Assembly (NCBI RefSeq): GCF_964199755.1
Contig: NC_133911.1
Coordinates: 4,057,001 to 4,121,000, forward strand
Source: Larus michahellis
Lineage: Eukaryota > Chordata > Aves > Charadriiformes > Laridae
Length of the DNA stretch: 64,000 bases
Reading direction: 5' to 3'
This document shows, one piece after another, positions 1-64,000 of this stretch. The first letter of the stretch is position 1; the number at the start of each line of letters is the position of its first letter. Made by a program: the position numbers and the translations under genes. The notes under the pieces are model-generated. The model did not search any database and was not told where the DNA came from. It saw only the letters and a list, made by a program, of their open reading frames with translations.

Positions 1-1240
1 GCTAGGTGGGATTTCACATAGCTCGACATCCAGACCCACCGGGTCAAAAATGGAGGTGCTCACCCCTGTCTCAATTCCACAAAACCCACGTGCGGAGCAG
101 CTAGCAGGCTCTCAGGGACACACACACACACACACACACACGCACGCATCTGCTGTGCTGCAGCAGCAGCGATTGCTCGGTCTGCTTCGGCAGGGTTGCA
201 GAGAAATCTAGGACTGGTACAAGCCATAAAGGAAGCGTGAGAAGAAGAACCAGCAGAGCTGCAGATCCCTGGGCCCAGGCAGCGCTTGCTCTCTGCTTCT
301 CACCCTCGCAGGCAGCAAAGTTACTCCAGGATTCAGTCTAAAAACACTTCTAAGCTTAGAAATGATTGACCTAATGAAAACATTAAATTGTACTACCATT
401 TCACTAACGCCCTAAGCGGGCAACCCTGGGAAAGCTCCTAAGCAAACAGTCACTTCCATTCTGTTTAACAATTTGTGTGTAAAAAATAAGAACCTTAAAT
501 AAAAAAAAAAAAATTAAAACTGAGCCTTGATTCCCTAATGAATGTCCAGAGGCACTTCCACATAAATATCAACCTACTGATAGGGGGGCGAATGGGAGAT
601 GATCCTTCTCATGAAATAAGTTAGGTCAAGGCATGTTCTGGGGCGCAGACTCTGCTTGTTTCTTACAGTCAGCTTCTTCCTCGCTGAATCCAAGGTGCTT
701 GGGGAAGGCAAGACGGGCAAAAAAAAAAAGAAAAAAAAAATTGTCCGCAATTGCAGAACTTGGAAAAGGGGTGGACGTAAACACTGTAAACCCTGCATTC
801 CAAAACAAGAAGACAAGAAGGGTGGCATGGTTTACAACCGGGAGAAAGGTGCACTGATAAGGTTACAGAGCTGAGACACTCCCGGCGCGCGCGGTCTCTC
901 CCACTCCTGTGCAGACATAGCGCAGTCTGGTTCCCAGAGCCTGACGCGACGCTCCAAAAAGCAGATCTCCCCCATCGCTGTAAATGCGTTTCCCTGTTAC
1001 GGCGCCCCATTTCCCCCTGTTCTCCCATCAGCAGCCGGCCACAGCCACGTCTTCAGGCTCCGCCACATTTCAAAGTGCAGCTGCCTTCCCCGCTGCGGGC
1101 AGAGCCGGGGAGATCTGCCTACGCGGAGCTGGAGAGGAGCTGGGTCAAACGCAACGTAAACAGGCTGCGGTGACACTCTCGGTTAATCAAGGGAAGCATT
1201 CCTACCTGCACAGCCTCCATACAGCTCACCTCCGGCTCCT
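1..1240 (-). other. 3' UTR and/or downstream DNA of the SHP gene
   Basis: This follows the stop codon on the minus strand. No minus-strand AATAAA or ATTAAA was found, so the transcript either ends beyond the window or uses a weak signal. The stretch contains a short (CA)n at 119-146, an A-rich tract at 501-513, and two A-runs near 720-740 that are T-runs on the gene strand. No further gene is visible. Confidence 0.5.
118..146. repeat. (CA)n microsatellite
   Basis: There are about thirteen CA units followed by one CGCACG interruption. Confidence 0.9.
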
Positions 1241-56064
<54,824 letters not shown>

Positions 56065-56260
56065 GGCTCCGCGGAGCTCCGCACCGACTGCGCGCCCCGG
56101 CGGGGGCTCCCGGGCCCGGGGCCGGCGGGGAAACCCCTCCCTGTGACGCGGGGGAATCCCCGCCCCCCGCCCCGCCCGGACCCGCCCACGGGCACCCTCG
56201 GACACCCCCCCCCGGGACGGGACCCGGCAGCCCCTCGATCACACACCCCCCCGCTTCTTT

Positions 56261-56302
56261 CCCCCCCCCCCAAAAAAAAAAAAAAAAGAAAAAAGAAAGG
56301 GT
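56261..56302. repeat. Poly-C/poly-A/(GAAA) low-complexity tract
   Basis: A run of C is followed by about 16 A and then GAAAAAAG-type sequence, at the upstream edge of the CpG island. Confidence 0.85.
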
Positions 56303-56397
56303 TGGGGGAAGAGGGAGAAAAGGAGGGGAGAGGAAAAAACCCACCAGCTCGTGGGCGGAGATAAAGGCAGTTTAATAGAACAACGTCAGAAAAGGAA

Positions 56398-56490
56398 AAT
56401 AGCAGTAATAACAATAATAATCAGAGCGGCAATAATAAAAATAATAACAATAACAGCAGCAGCAGCAGCAGCAACAACAACAACAACAAC

Positions 56491-56536
<46 letters not shown>
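56398..56536. repeat. Compound trinucleotide microsatellite (AAT/CAG/CAA/AAT)
   Basis: Imperfect AAT and AAC units give way to about six CAG, about seven CAA and then about twenty AAT repeats. The array ends exactly at the 5' boundary of a CR1 element. Confidence 0.9.
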
Positions 56537-57097
56537 GGGAGGTCATCCTTCCCCTCTGCTCTGCCCTGGGGAGGCCACAGCCACAGCTGGAGCACTGGGT
56601 CCAGTTCTGGGCTCCCCAGTTCAAGACAGAGGAGGAACTGCTGGGGAGAGTCCAGCGGAGGCTGTGAAGATGCCCAAGGGCCTGGAGCATCTCTCTGCTG
56701 GGGAAAGGCTGAGGGACCTGGGGCTGTTCAGCCTGGAGAAGAGCAGACTGAGAGGGGATCCCATCAATGCCCATCAATAGCTACAGGGCCGGGGGCAAGA
56801 GGATGGGGCCGGACTCTTCTCAGTGGTGCCCAGCGACAGGACAAGGGGCAACGGGCACAAACTTGACCGTGGGAAGTTCCATATCAACATGAGGAGGAAC
56901 GTCTTTGCTGTGAGGGTGGCAGAGCCCTGGCACAGGCTGCCCAGAGAGGTGGGGGAGTCTCCGTCTCTGGAGACATTCCAATCCCGCCTGGACGCGTTCC
57001 TGTGCCACCTGCTGTGGGTGACCCTGCTCTGGCAGGGGGTGGGACTGGGTGATCTCCAGAGGTCCCTTCCAACCCCAAACATTCTGTGATTCTGTGA
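56537..57097 (+). mobile_element. CR1 LINE 3' fragment, longest copy in the window
   Basis: About 560 bp starts with a gcactgggtccagttctggg-containing segment of the ORF2 end and includes gttcagcctggagaagag. It ends attctgtgattctgtga. It lies just upstream of the SHP promoter, on the opposite strand. Confidence 0.93.
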
Positions 57098-58196
57098 ATA
57101 ATGACAGAGGTCACTCACACCGCCCGGTGAATTGGCACCGTCCCTGTGCACATTCACGGATCCCTGCCACCTGGCTCAGCCCCTTTCGGTACTGATCGTG
57201 GCATCTATGGTACAGAATATTCCATCATTCTGCCTGTGCTCCCTCTCAGCTTGGAGTCAGCGGGGCACAATGTCCCCAGAGTGGCTTCCCTGCTCCCATC
57301 CCAACGTCAGACAGGGATGGTGACACCCAAATCTCCCGCTGGGGTAAGCTGGGACCAGGTGTGCTATAGGCCCGCTGTCCGCTATATAGAAATAGAGCGC
57401 ATTTTGCCATCTGAAGTGTAAATTCAGAGGCTTTCTACAAACCCACGGCAAATATATGTTGCTTCAACCTAAAAGACAGAAATTAACCCAAAGAAATGCC
57501 CTGAATCTGGCACCTTTCATGAATGCTGGGTGAGAAAACAAAGCCAGCTGTCCAAGAGAGAGAAAAAGCCAGGATACAGCCAGCGAGCACCCCCCCGCCC
57601 CGGCCCTGAGTCTACCCGTAGTGGCAAAAATAGCAGTTTTATAACTATAATAAGACTCAGCGAATTCCGTGTCTATTCGGGGAATACCCAGAGAGTTGGC
57701 AGCAGGAGCCAGCTCATTTCTCAGCGAGGGGGGCTGGCGGGGCGCGAGCTTTCCTGCGTGCCACCGGATCGCTCACGGGGCAACAAGGACCACAGAGGCC
57801 AAATAGCAACCCTGATAACCATGACCCCCTGTCCTCTCCTTCCTCATCTCCCCTGCCACCGGGGCTCCGGCTTGCTGGGACCTTCTTTCGGAGCACTGAG
57901 GCTTCATTGTGAGGGACCGAACTGTGACTTCTGTGTGTGCCCGTCGCCTGGGTCGGCGCGGGGGGAGACACAAGACCCTTTCTGGGGGCGATGCACGTGG
58001 TCAGGGAGGGACTGATGTTCTGCTTCTTGATTAGAAACGGATCAAAAGGAAATCCCTGCAACAGATCTCTCCCCCCCACACCTGGTAAGGTACTGGTTTC
58101 TAGACTATGCAACTGGGACACAGATAACTGGTGAAAATGGTCCCCTCCTGCGCGATCTTAGCCCTTCTGACCATTGGAATGCTTCGATCCCATGGA
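57098..58196. other. Intergenic, no recognised element
   Basis: Mixed sequence upstream of the SHP promoter. Reading frames here show no recognisable protein. Confidence 0.6.
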
Positions 58197-58409
58197 AATC
58201 ACAGAATCACAGAACGTGTTGTGTGGGAAGGGACCTCTAAAGGCCATCTCGTCCCACCCCCCTGCAGTGAGCAGGGACATCTGTAACTAGATCAGGTTGC
58301 TCAGAGCCTCATCCAGCCTGGCCTTGAACATCTCCAGGGATGGGGCCTCCCCCAGCTCTCTGGGCAACCTGGGCCAGTGTCTCACCACCCTCAGTGTAAA
58401 GAACTTCTA
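58197..58409 (-). mobile_element. CR1 LINE 3' fragment
   Basis: It starts aatcacagaatcacagaacg and is nearly identical to the copy at 31524-31771 until it stops at cagtgtaaagaacttct. Confidence 0.92.
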
Positions 58410-61400
58410 CCCAGCAGAAATATCCAGCAGAGACATCCAGGCTTTGGTCTGGGAGCTCTCTGCAGCCAGAACATCCCATGTGGTCGGTGTTGGAATGGTG
58501 CCTGTCCCTCAGGGGACCTGCTGCAATAGAAACACACCACAGTGGAGGTGACAGAGTTCTGTGTGACCCCTCTGGCTCTCTAACCTGCTCGGTCTCAGCT
58601 GGTGGCCGGCTGGGACAGGCTTTAACGGTGGCTGGGCTAAATGCCACTTGCTAATAGGCAGGACGACGCTGGCAGCATGTCTAGGAGCGAAGACAAGTGA
58701 GAACGCTCCTGGGGAGGAATAATGTTTGTCTTGCAATTACAGAGCGTGTGCCTGGGCTGGAGAAATCCCAGGGGGCAGGGCAGAAGGTCCCCAGTGAGAA
58801 CAGGGTTGAGGTAGCACCAAATGTTGGCCACTGCTGGAGGGGAGAAGCAGTCACAAGGGACAGGAGACTCGGGAGAAGGTTCATCAGGAGCCTTTGTGTC
58901 CAGGCTGATCCCTGGGTTAAGACACCAGGCTCTCCACAGGGAATGTCTCTGAAGTTCTGTGGCCAACCCTCCCAGATGCCTTTAATGTTGGCAGAGAGGA
59001 CAGCTATGAAGATCCCATTTCAGCTGTGTCAGTCGCCCAGAGGAGCACCCAGTGCTCCTCAAAGTCACTTAGAATTGCCTCCCGAGCTGTTCATCGATAT
59101 AGGCACGGATTCACACGCTTGCTCTTCCCTCTGCAGGCTGGGTACCAGGACACAGCCACATCACGCAGCTGGTGCTGGGAATGCAGAGGGAACAACTGGG
59201 ATCCCAGTCTGACGGAAGGGAATTCCCCCAGGTGCGCTTTGGCCAGACACCGTGTTGTGGTTTGGGCCAGACTGGCTGCTGAAACCTCAAACCAGGACAC
59301 ACTAAACTAGTCCCATTCCCTCAGGTCCGCGTGGGGCCAGGACCCCCATGTTCCATCCCCCGGAGAGACGGCAGCCCAGCGCCACGGCGCGTGCTCGGCT
59401 GTGGGGAGGTGTTTGCGCTCCCAGCCACAGCCGCAAGAGCTCCATAAACCCTTAAATTCAGGGCATCTATGCAGCCCGTGACAGGCTCTGTTGATGAAGA
59501 GCCAGAAAGACCGCATTCATGGGCCAAGCTGTCTACTTACAAACATTGCAGTCCCTTTTCTCTCCGAAGAACCACGTTTTCCCAGCCAGAGACGCAAAGG
59601 TACGTCATTACAGAGCAGGGTGATGGATCATTTGGCAGGTAAGGAGAGCGCGGCGCGGGCAGTGGACGTGGCCAGCCCCGGGCACAGGCTGTGTCAGCAG
59701 AAGAGCAGGGAAAGGAATCCACGTCTCCCGCTCCCCACCACACACGCTGCGGGATGAGGCCACGCAGCCCAGGAGTCCAGATCTATCAAGAGCCACTGCC
59801 CCGGGATCCAGGGGAAAAGGGATGTGGGTCACAAATAGCGCCCAGCAGGGGTTTAGGTCTGGTCTGCCCTATTCCAGAAGGACTAGCCCCCACCAGCCTG
59901 GCTAGCAGCAGCACCCTCGGGCACAAGCAGGCTGATGGGTCCCTCACTTCTCACCAACCAGCTAAGCACGCAGGAAGCGGCAAAAAGCAAAAGGAGATAC
60001 ACGGCATCAAAGATCCACCAGATCCACCATGGGGCAGCCCTGTGAGACCATTGGCACGATCGCCAACGCAGGACACCCACTGCCCCTCGCTTCCCCCGCA
60101 CCCCCCCCCACCTTCCCCCCCCAACCCCGCTGAAGCCTCCGCTGCAGAAGGACGGGGTGAGATGCTTTTAGCCCCGGGGTGAAGCTCCTGGGCACGGGAG
60201 ATGCTCACAAGCTGTCGGGGCTCACTGTTCCCAGAGGTGCCAGAGCAAGCGGAGGATGGCTGAGACCCCCCAACCCCAACCGCCCTCTCCTCCTTGACGA
60301 TGCCGCCCGGTGGCTCCCAGCGAGAGCCGACTGGGAAGTCGGGTTTGACGCACGTGTGGTGTGTTCCCGAGAGCTGCTCAGAGCAAGGGCTGCCAGAAAG
60401 CGTGGCCGGGCCATTCCCCTGAGTCACGCTTGCTGCCTGCCCAAGCGTGCCCCCAGTGTGGCTCCTGTCCTTCTCTCCTTCCTCTTTCCCCTCACAATGG
60501 GTTTTTCCAGCCTCTAGTAAAAAAAAATAAAATTAAAAAATAAAACCCCACAACCATCCAGCTGCTGGAGCTCGGCTTTTCCTTCTGGCCAAGACAACGC
60601 CAGCTTTTTCTCCTCCTGCTTTGCAGCAAGCTGGCGAAACGCCTGGGAAAGAGGTAGTGACTTTGCAAGCCCGTGCCTGTCGTGGCATAATAAGGTCATT
60701 GTCGAGAAGACGCTGCGCCAGGAGGCTGATCTTGAGCAAAACCATGGCCCCGGCTGCGAGTTGTGCAAGCCCCGTGGCTGCTCAGACACTGGCCTCATTG
60801 TTCCCTATTGTGAGTCTTCGGCATCTCATTGTCCATTGAAAAGCCGGTTCCTACGGAGCCGGCGCAGACACCAACCAAATCTGCATCGTCGCTGGATATC
60901 AAAACGACTCGCTTCGCTAAATTAGCTGCCTCCCAAAGGGCAGGAAACCCACGTTCTTTTCTCGCTTCGCACCACTTGGATGATCGTGAGCTCTCGGCTG
61001 AACAAAATTCTCCGCCTCCCACCTTCTTTTCTCGCAGAAAGACGAAGCTGCGGAGACGAGAGCGCCAGGGCTCCGGCCAGGTGGAAAGGCCCCATTAGGA
61101 AGACCTGGTTAGAGCAGGAACTCAGAGGCTGGTACATCTCAAACCACATCCTGCTTGCAGGCTTGCGACTGACTTTCCACGGCTCCTCGGCTTACAGAGG
61201 GTAAAACCCAGGGGAAACTGCTGCCAGCAGCGAGAAGGCGGACAAAGAGGCATCGCTTCAGTCTTGTTGACGTGTCCATGGGATACAGAGGCTCTTTGGA
61301 AAACGCTACCTCGGAAGAGGTGATAAAAGCACGCACGGCTAAGAAGGAAAAGCTAGTGGGTACCTGAAGAAGTGGTATGATTCAGAGCACGATCAGACGG

Positions 61401-61649
61401 CCACAGAGGAGGGGAAGTAAAGGCACACGGGAGTCTTCCTCCTACGGACGTTGCGTGGGTGGGATTAAGGTTGGCGTTGGTAAAGAGGCAGCGTTTAGGA
61501 GATAGAGCAGGTACCTGCATAAGCCACGCCGGTTCTACGGGAGACAGAGAGGGAGGCGCTGGTTTGACTTCACCCAGTACCAGGGCAGAGCAAGCGTGAG
61601 GCAACACCGTACCACACAGAATAAAAAAAAGCAACAGGCCCCTTAAAAA
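58410..61649. other. Intergenic, mostly unique sequence
   Basis: It contains one LTR-like palindromic element (59253-59299), a C-rich tract at about 60085-60125 and an A/T tract near 60518-60545. No coding exon was recognised. Confidence 0.6.
59253..59299. mobile_element. Short LTR-like or MITE-like palindromic element, copy 2
   Basis: It is 47 bp with the same TGTTGTGGTTTGGG start and CAAACCAGGACA end as copy 1. It is six bases longer in the middle (GGCCAGACTGGCTGCTGAAA). No target-site duplication was seen. Confidence 0.45.
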
Positions 61650-61670
61650 CATATTTGATCGTTTTCAAAC

Positions 61671-61676
61671 TTTATT
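61671..61676 (-). terminator. Polyadenylation signal AATAAA on the minus strand
   Basis: Plus-strand tttatt reads AATAAA on the minus strand. About 20-50 bases further come TGTTTTTAAGG and TTTTTTTTATTCTGTGTGG, suitable downstream elements. A plus-strand AATAAA also occurs at about 61620, so the direction is not certain. Confidence 0.5.
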
Positions 61677-62460
61677 TCATGGTGATTGACGAAAGACACA
61701 AGTTAGTAATGGTTATATCATGCTGCTCCTCTACTGTGCATTGCCCTTCAGAATTCGTACAGCAGTTCACAATGGTCATTAATTTACCCTATAAATGAAG
61801 CCACATGGACACCTTTTTTTTAAAAAAAAAAAAAAAGCAAAAAAAAAAACCCAGGGAAAAAACCAACAACAAACCTCAATGTCTTCTTTTTTTTTTTTTT
61901 TTTTTTGTACATACATGTTATAAATGCTATTAAAAATAAAGCCGAAGTTAAGTGCACAGCCCCTAGGGAGCACTGCTGAATCTGACCTTTGTTCAAGATG
62001 CTCGACAACGAGGACGCGAGGTCCCGTTTTAAGGCATTTCCAAGCCCCAGCAAAAGCAGACAGAGTTCTTGTTTTATTTGTTTAGTTGGTGGTTCGGGTT
62101 TGGTTTTTTTTTTGTCTTTTTTTTTTTTTTTTCCTTCTCCTTGCGGTGAGCCTGGCTTCATTTCAGTGGCATCCTAGAAAAATTAGCAGCTTCCTCTGCG
62201 TTTGCCCCTCTCCCTCCGGAGCCCTCAAGTCTCAGCCAACGCGGTTGCGTGGCCCGGCAAGAACTTGCGTCCTCCAAACACAGATGGAGGGTCTCCCGCT
62301 TCCCTCCCTTCCCACGGTCCTAATTAGCCCCCGTCTATCTACACCTGGCCATCAAAATACAGCAGGCCGTCCCTCTCACCACACAGTCACAGCACTCCCC
62401 ACCAGGAGCCACAATTTATGTACAGTAGCCACCAAAAATGTGGTATTGCCACACGAACAC

Positions 62461-62486
62461 CCCCCCACCACCACCACCACCCCCCT
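62461..62486. repeat. (CCA)n simple repeat
   Basis: About five CCA units are flanked by C-runs. Confidence 0.85.
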
Positions 62487-62598
62487 GGAGGCTCCATCGC
62501 ACAGAGGGCGCAGCCCCCCGTGAAATATTTAACCACTGGATTTTTAGAGGAATGTCAATAGGCATAGACCAGGGAGAAGGGGGATAGATTCCTTTTAA

Positions 62599-62637
62599 TT
62601 AAAAAAAAAAAAAAAAAAAAAAAAAGAAGAAGAAAAA
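62599..62637. repeat. Poly-A/(GAA) tract
   Basis: An A-run of about 26 bases is followed by gaagaagaaaaaa. Confidence 0.9.
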
Positions 62638-63844
62638 AGCAACCCAAGTGGTTTTACACTACGTTCTTCCCCTTTGTCACGCCTGTGTCCTGAGCTCACC
62701 CTGAGAAAAGTAATTTGACTTTCCATGGCTCTGAATTTAGTGCCAAGAAACAACATTTGCAAAGGGCGCGCTACTTTGTAAAGGTACCCCACACGGCCTG
62801 CTAGAAATCTATGGCGAAACTGCAAAGTGATGGCACCCTGGATATTAATTAACACTTGTTACCTGGCGGGATCCTTCAGATTAATTCCGCACGGTCCGTA
62901 ACGGCTGGTTTAACACAGAGCAATGCCAACTGCCATCCCGGGGGGGGAAAAGGGACACAGTTGTGTCCCAGTGGTAGGAGGGGACACAGATGCCACGCGG
63001 CATCAGTAGATTCTTCCCATGGAGAAGGAAGCTGAATGGAGCGGGTCGTTCCTTTCGCAGCTACAATCCATTTGTTCTTCTCCTGCTTCCAGGAGATTCC
63101 GTTTTCGCACGCAAACGCGGGGCCCATTGACAGACGCTCCCAACCACCCAGACATTCATTCCGGAACACACACACTGGCTTTGTAACTGGCACCACGGTA
63201 TTTGCTTTCAAGATTTGCATGGAGGAAGAAAATACTTTAAAAAAAAACCAAAACAAAACAAAACACAACACACACAACCCTCCTCCCCAACACTCCTGCC
63301 TCACGCCCCATTTCAGCTCTTGCTGCTGGGCTGGCAGCCTCCGGAGGAGCTTTGATCCCGGCGTGGAAGACCCTGCATTGCACTGGACATTGCAAAAAAA
63401 AAAACCCCACCAATTTAAAGTCCAATTGCTCCAATAAACTCCAATTACTCTTCACGGGAGAGGCTCTAATACCAGCTCTACAGAGACCCACGTGCTGGCA
63501 AACGTCCTCATGGCAGATAGAGGGGACAAGTCGTGCCCGGAGGCTGGAAAACGGACGTGGGTCATGGAAGGACACATCCAACAGATTATTTTTTTTTCTT
63601 TTTTTTAAAGCGAAAAGGGACCCATTCCCTGTGGCCTCGCAGCCCGTTTGACGGCGCTGGAAGAGGGAGAGGACTTCCAGCTCTTGAAGACGCGCTGCAA
63701 GTTCTCCCCAGCGCCCGGGAGGGCAACGCTTGGTACACAGAAGCTCTTGGGAAGAGCAGCCAGGGCAAGCAGGTGGTTAGGACATGTCTGGATAAACACA
63801 AAGCGTGGAAATGAGGTTTCACAGCTGCTTCTGCACGTGTCCAA

Positions 63845-63862
63845 GAGGAGGAGGAGGAGGAG
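63845..63862. repeat. (GGA)n simple repeat
   Basis: About six gga units. Read on the minus strand they give a leucine run that imitates a signal peptide. Confidence 0.85.
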
Positions 63863-64000
63863 AGCCAACAGAGAAATCAACGTGTCCCCCCACAGCACCT
63901 CTCAGTCCAGCAAACAGTCATAAGACAACCAAAGAGCAATGCTTCTCTGCCTGCTCAGAGCAGACCTTGGTCTCTCTTCCAGTGCATGGCATCCCTGATT

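Larger units (their letters stand above)
61650..64000 (-). other. Probable 3' UTR of an unidentified minus-strand gene
   Basis: Reading the minus strand toward lower coordinates, AT-rich sequence with no coding frame ends in ATGAAATAAAGTTTG, followed by U- and GU-rich sequence, which is a good polyadenylation context. Homopolymer tracts lie at 61806-61850, 61888-61907, 62107-62132 and 62602-62625. No conserved coding exon was found up to the window edge, so the gene itself cannot be named. Confidence 0.4.

Noticed and set aside
633..874. Lysine-rich plus-strand frames around the A-runs, resembling a basic protein
   Set aside because: They are driven by two A-runs in what is probably the SHP 3' UTR; there is no homology, and the two overlapping frames look equally good.
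56386..56595. Minus-strand frame encoding isoleucine, valine and alanine runs like a membrane protein
   Set aside because: It is a translation of the trinucleotide microsatellite.
63605..63898. Minus-strand frame starting with a leucine-rich signal-peptide-like segment
   Set aside because: The leucine run comes from the (GGA)n repeat; no conserved protein follows.

Overview
This window is avian-type nuclear DNA. The main evidence is more than 20 CR1 (chicken repeat 1) LINE fragments. Most are 5'-truncated and keep the diagnostic 3' tail (a 'ggtcccttccaac' core followed by 'attctatgattctatg'). One host gene occupies most of the window: a minus-strand, 15-exon SH2-domain tyrosine phosphatase of the SHP family (PTPN11/PTPN6 subfamily). 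It runs from its start codon at 56064 to its stop codon at 1241. No other coding gene could be supported.

Layout from high to low coordinate, which is the direction of transcription. From 64000 to about 61.65 kb the sequence looks like the 3' end of an unidentified upstream minus-strand gene, with AATAAA at 61671-61676. From 61.6 to 57.1 kb is intergenic DNA with one CR1 and one short LTR-like palindromic element. From 57.1 to 56.3 kb a 560-bp CR1 abuts a compound trinucleotide microsatellite. From 56.25 to 55.8 kb is a CpG island holding the first coding exon. Intron 1 (about 33.9 kb) contains many CR1 fragments, a second LTR-like element and several CpG-rich patches. Exon 2 (22.1 kb), exon 3 (12.4 kb) and exons 4-15 (9.0-1.2 kb) complete the coding sequence. 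The last 1.2 kb of the window is 3' UTR and/or downstream DNA, with no convincing polyadenylation signal.

The predicted protein is 594 residues once a one-base anomaly in exon 9 is set aside. It has N-SH2, C-SH2, a PTP domain and a tail with two tyrosines. Catalytic and autoinhibitory residues fall on the same numbers as in human SHP-2: R32, D61, E76, R138, D425, C459, R465, Q506, Q510 and Y542. The N-terminus is SHP-2-like, but many PTP-domain positions are SHP-1-like. The sequence is far too divergent to be the strongly conserved avian PTPN11, and it lacks the SHP-1 N-terminus. A third SHP-family paralogue is the most interesting reading; a divergent avian PTPN6 is the alternative.

Exon 9 measures 157 nt between good splice sites, one base more than the frame allows. 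All other exons are in phase, so this is either an assembly or sequencing error or a real frameshift. No CRISPR array, bacterial operon, tRNA or rRNA was seen.
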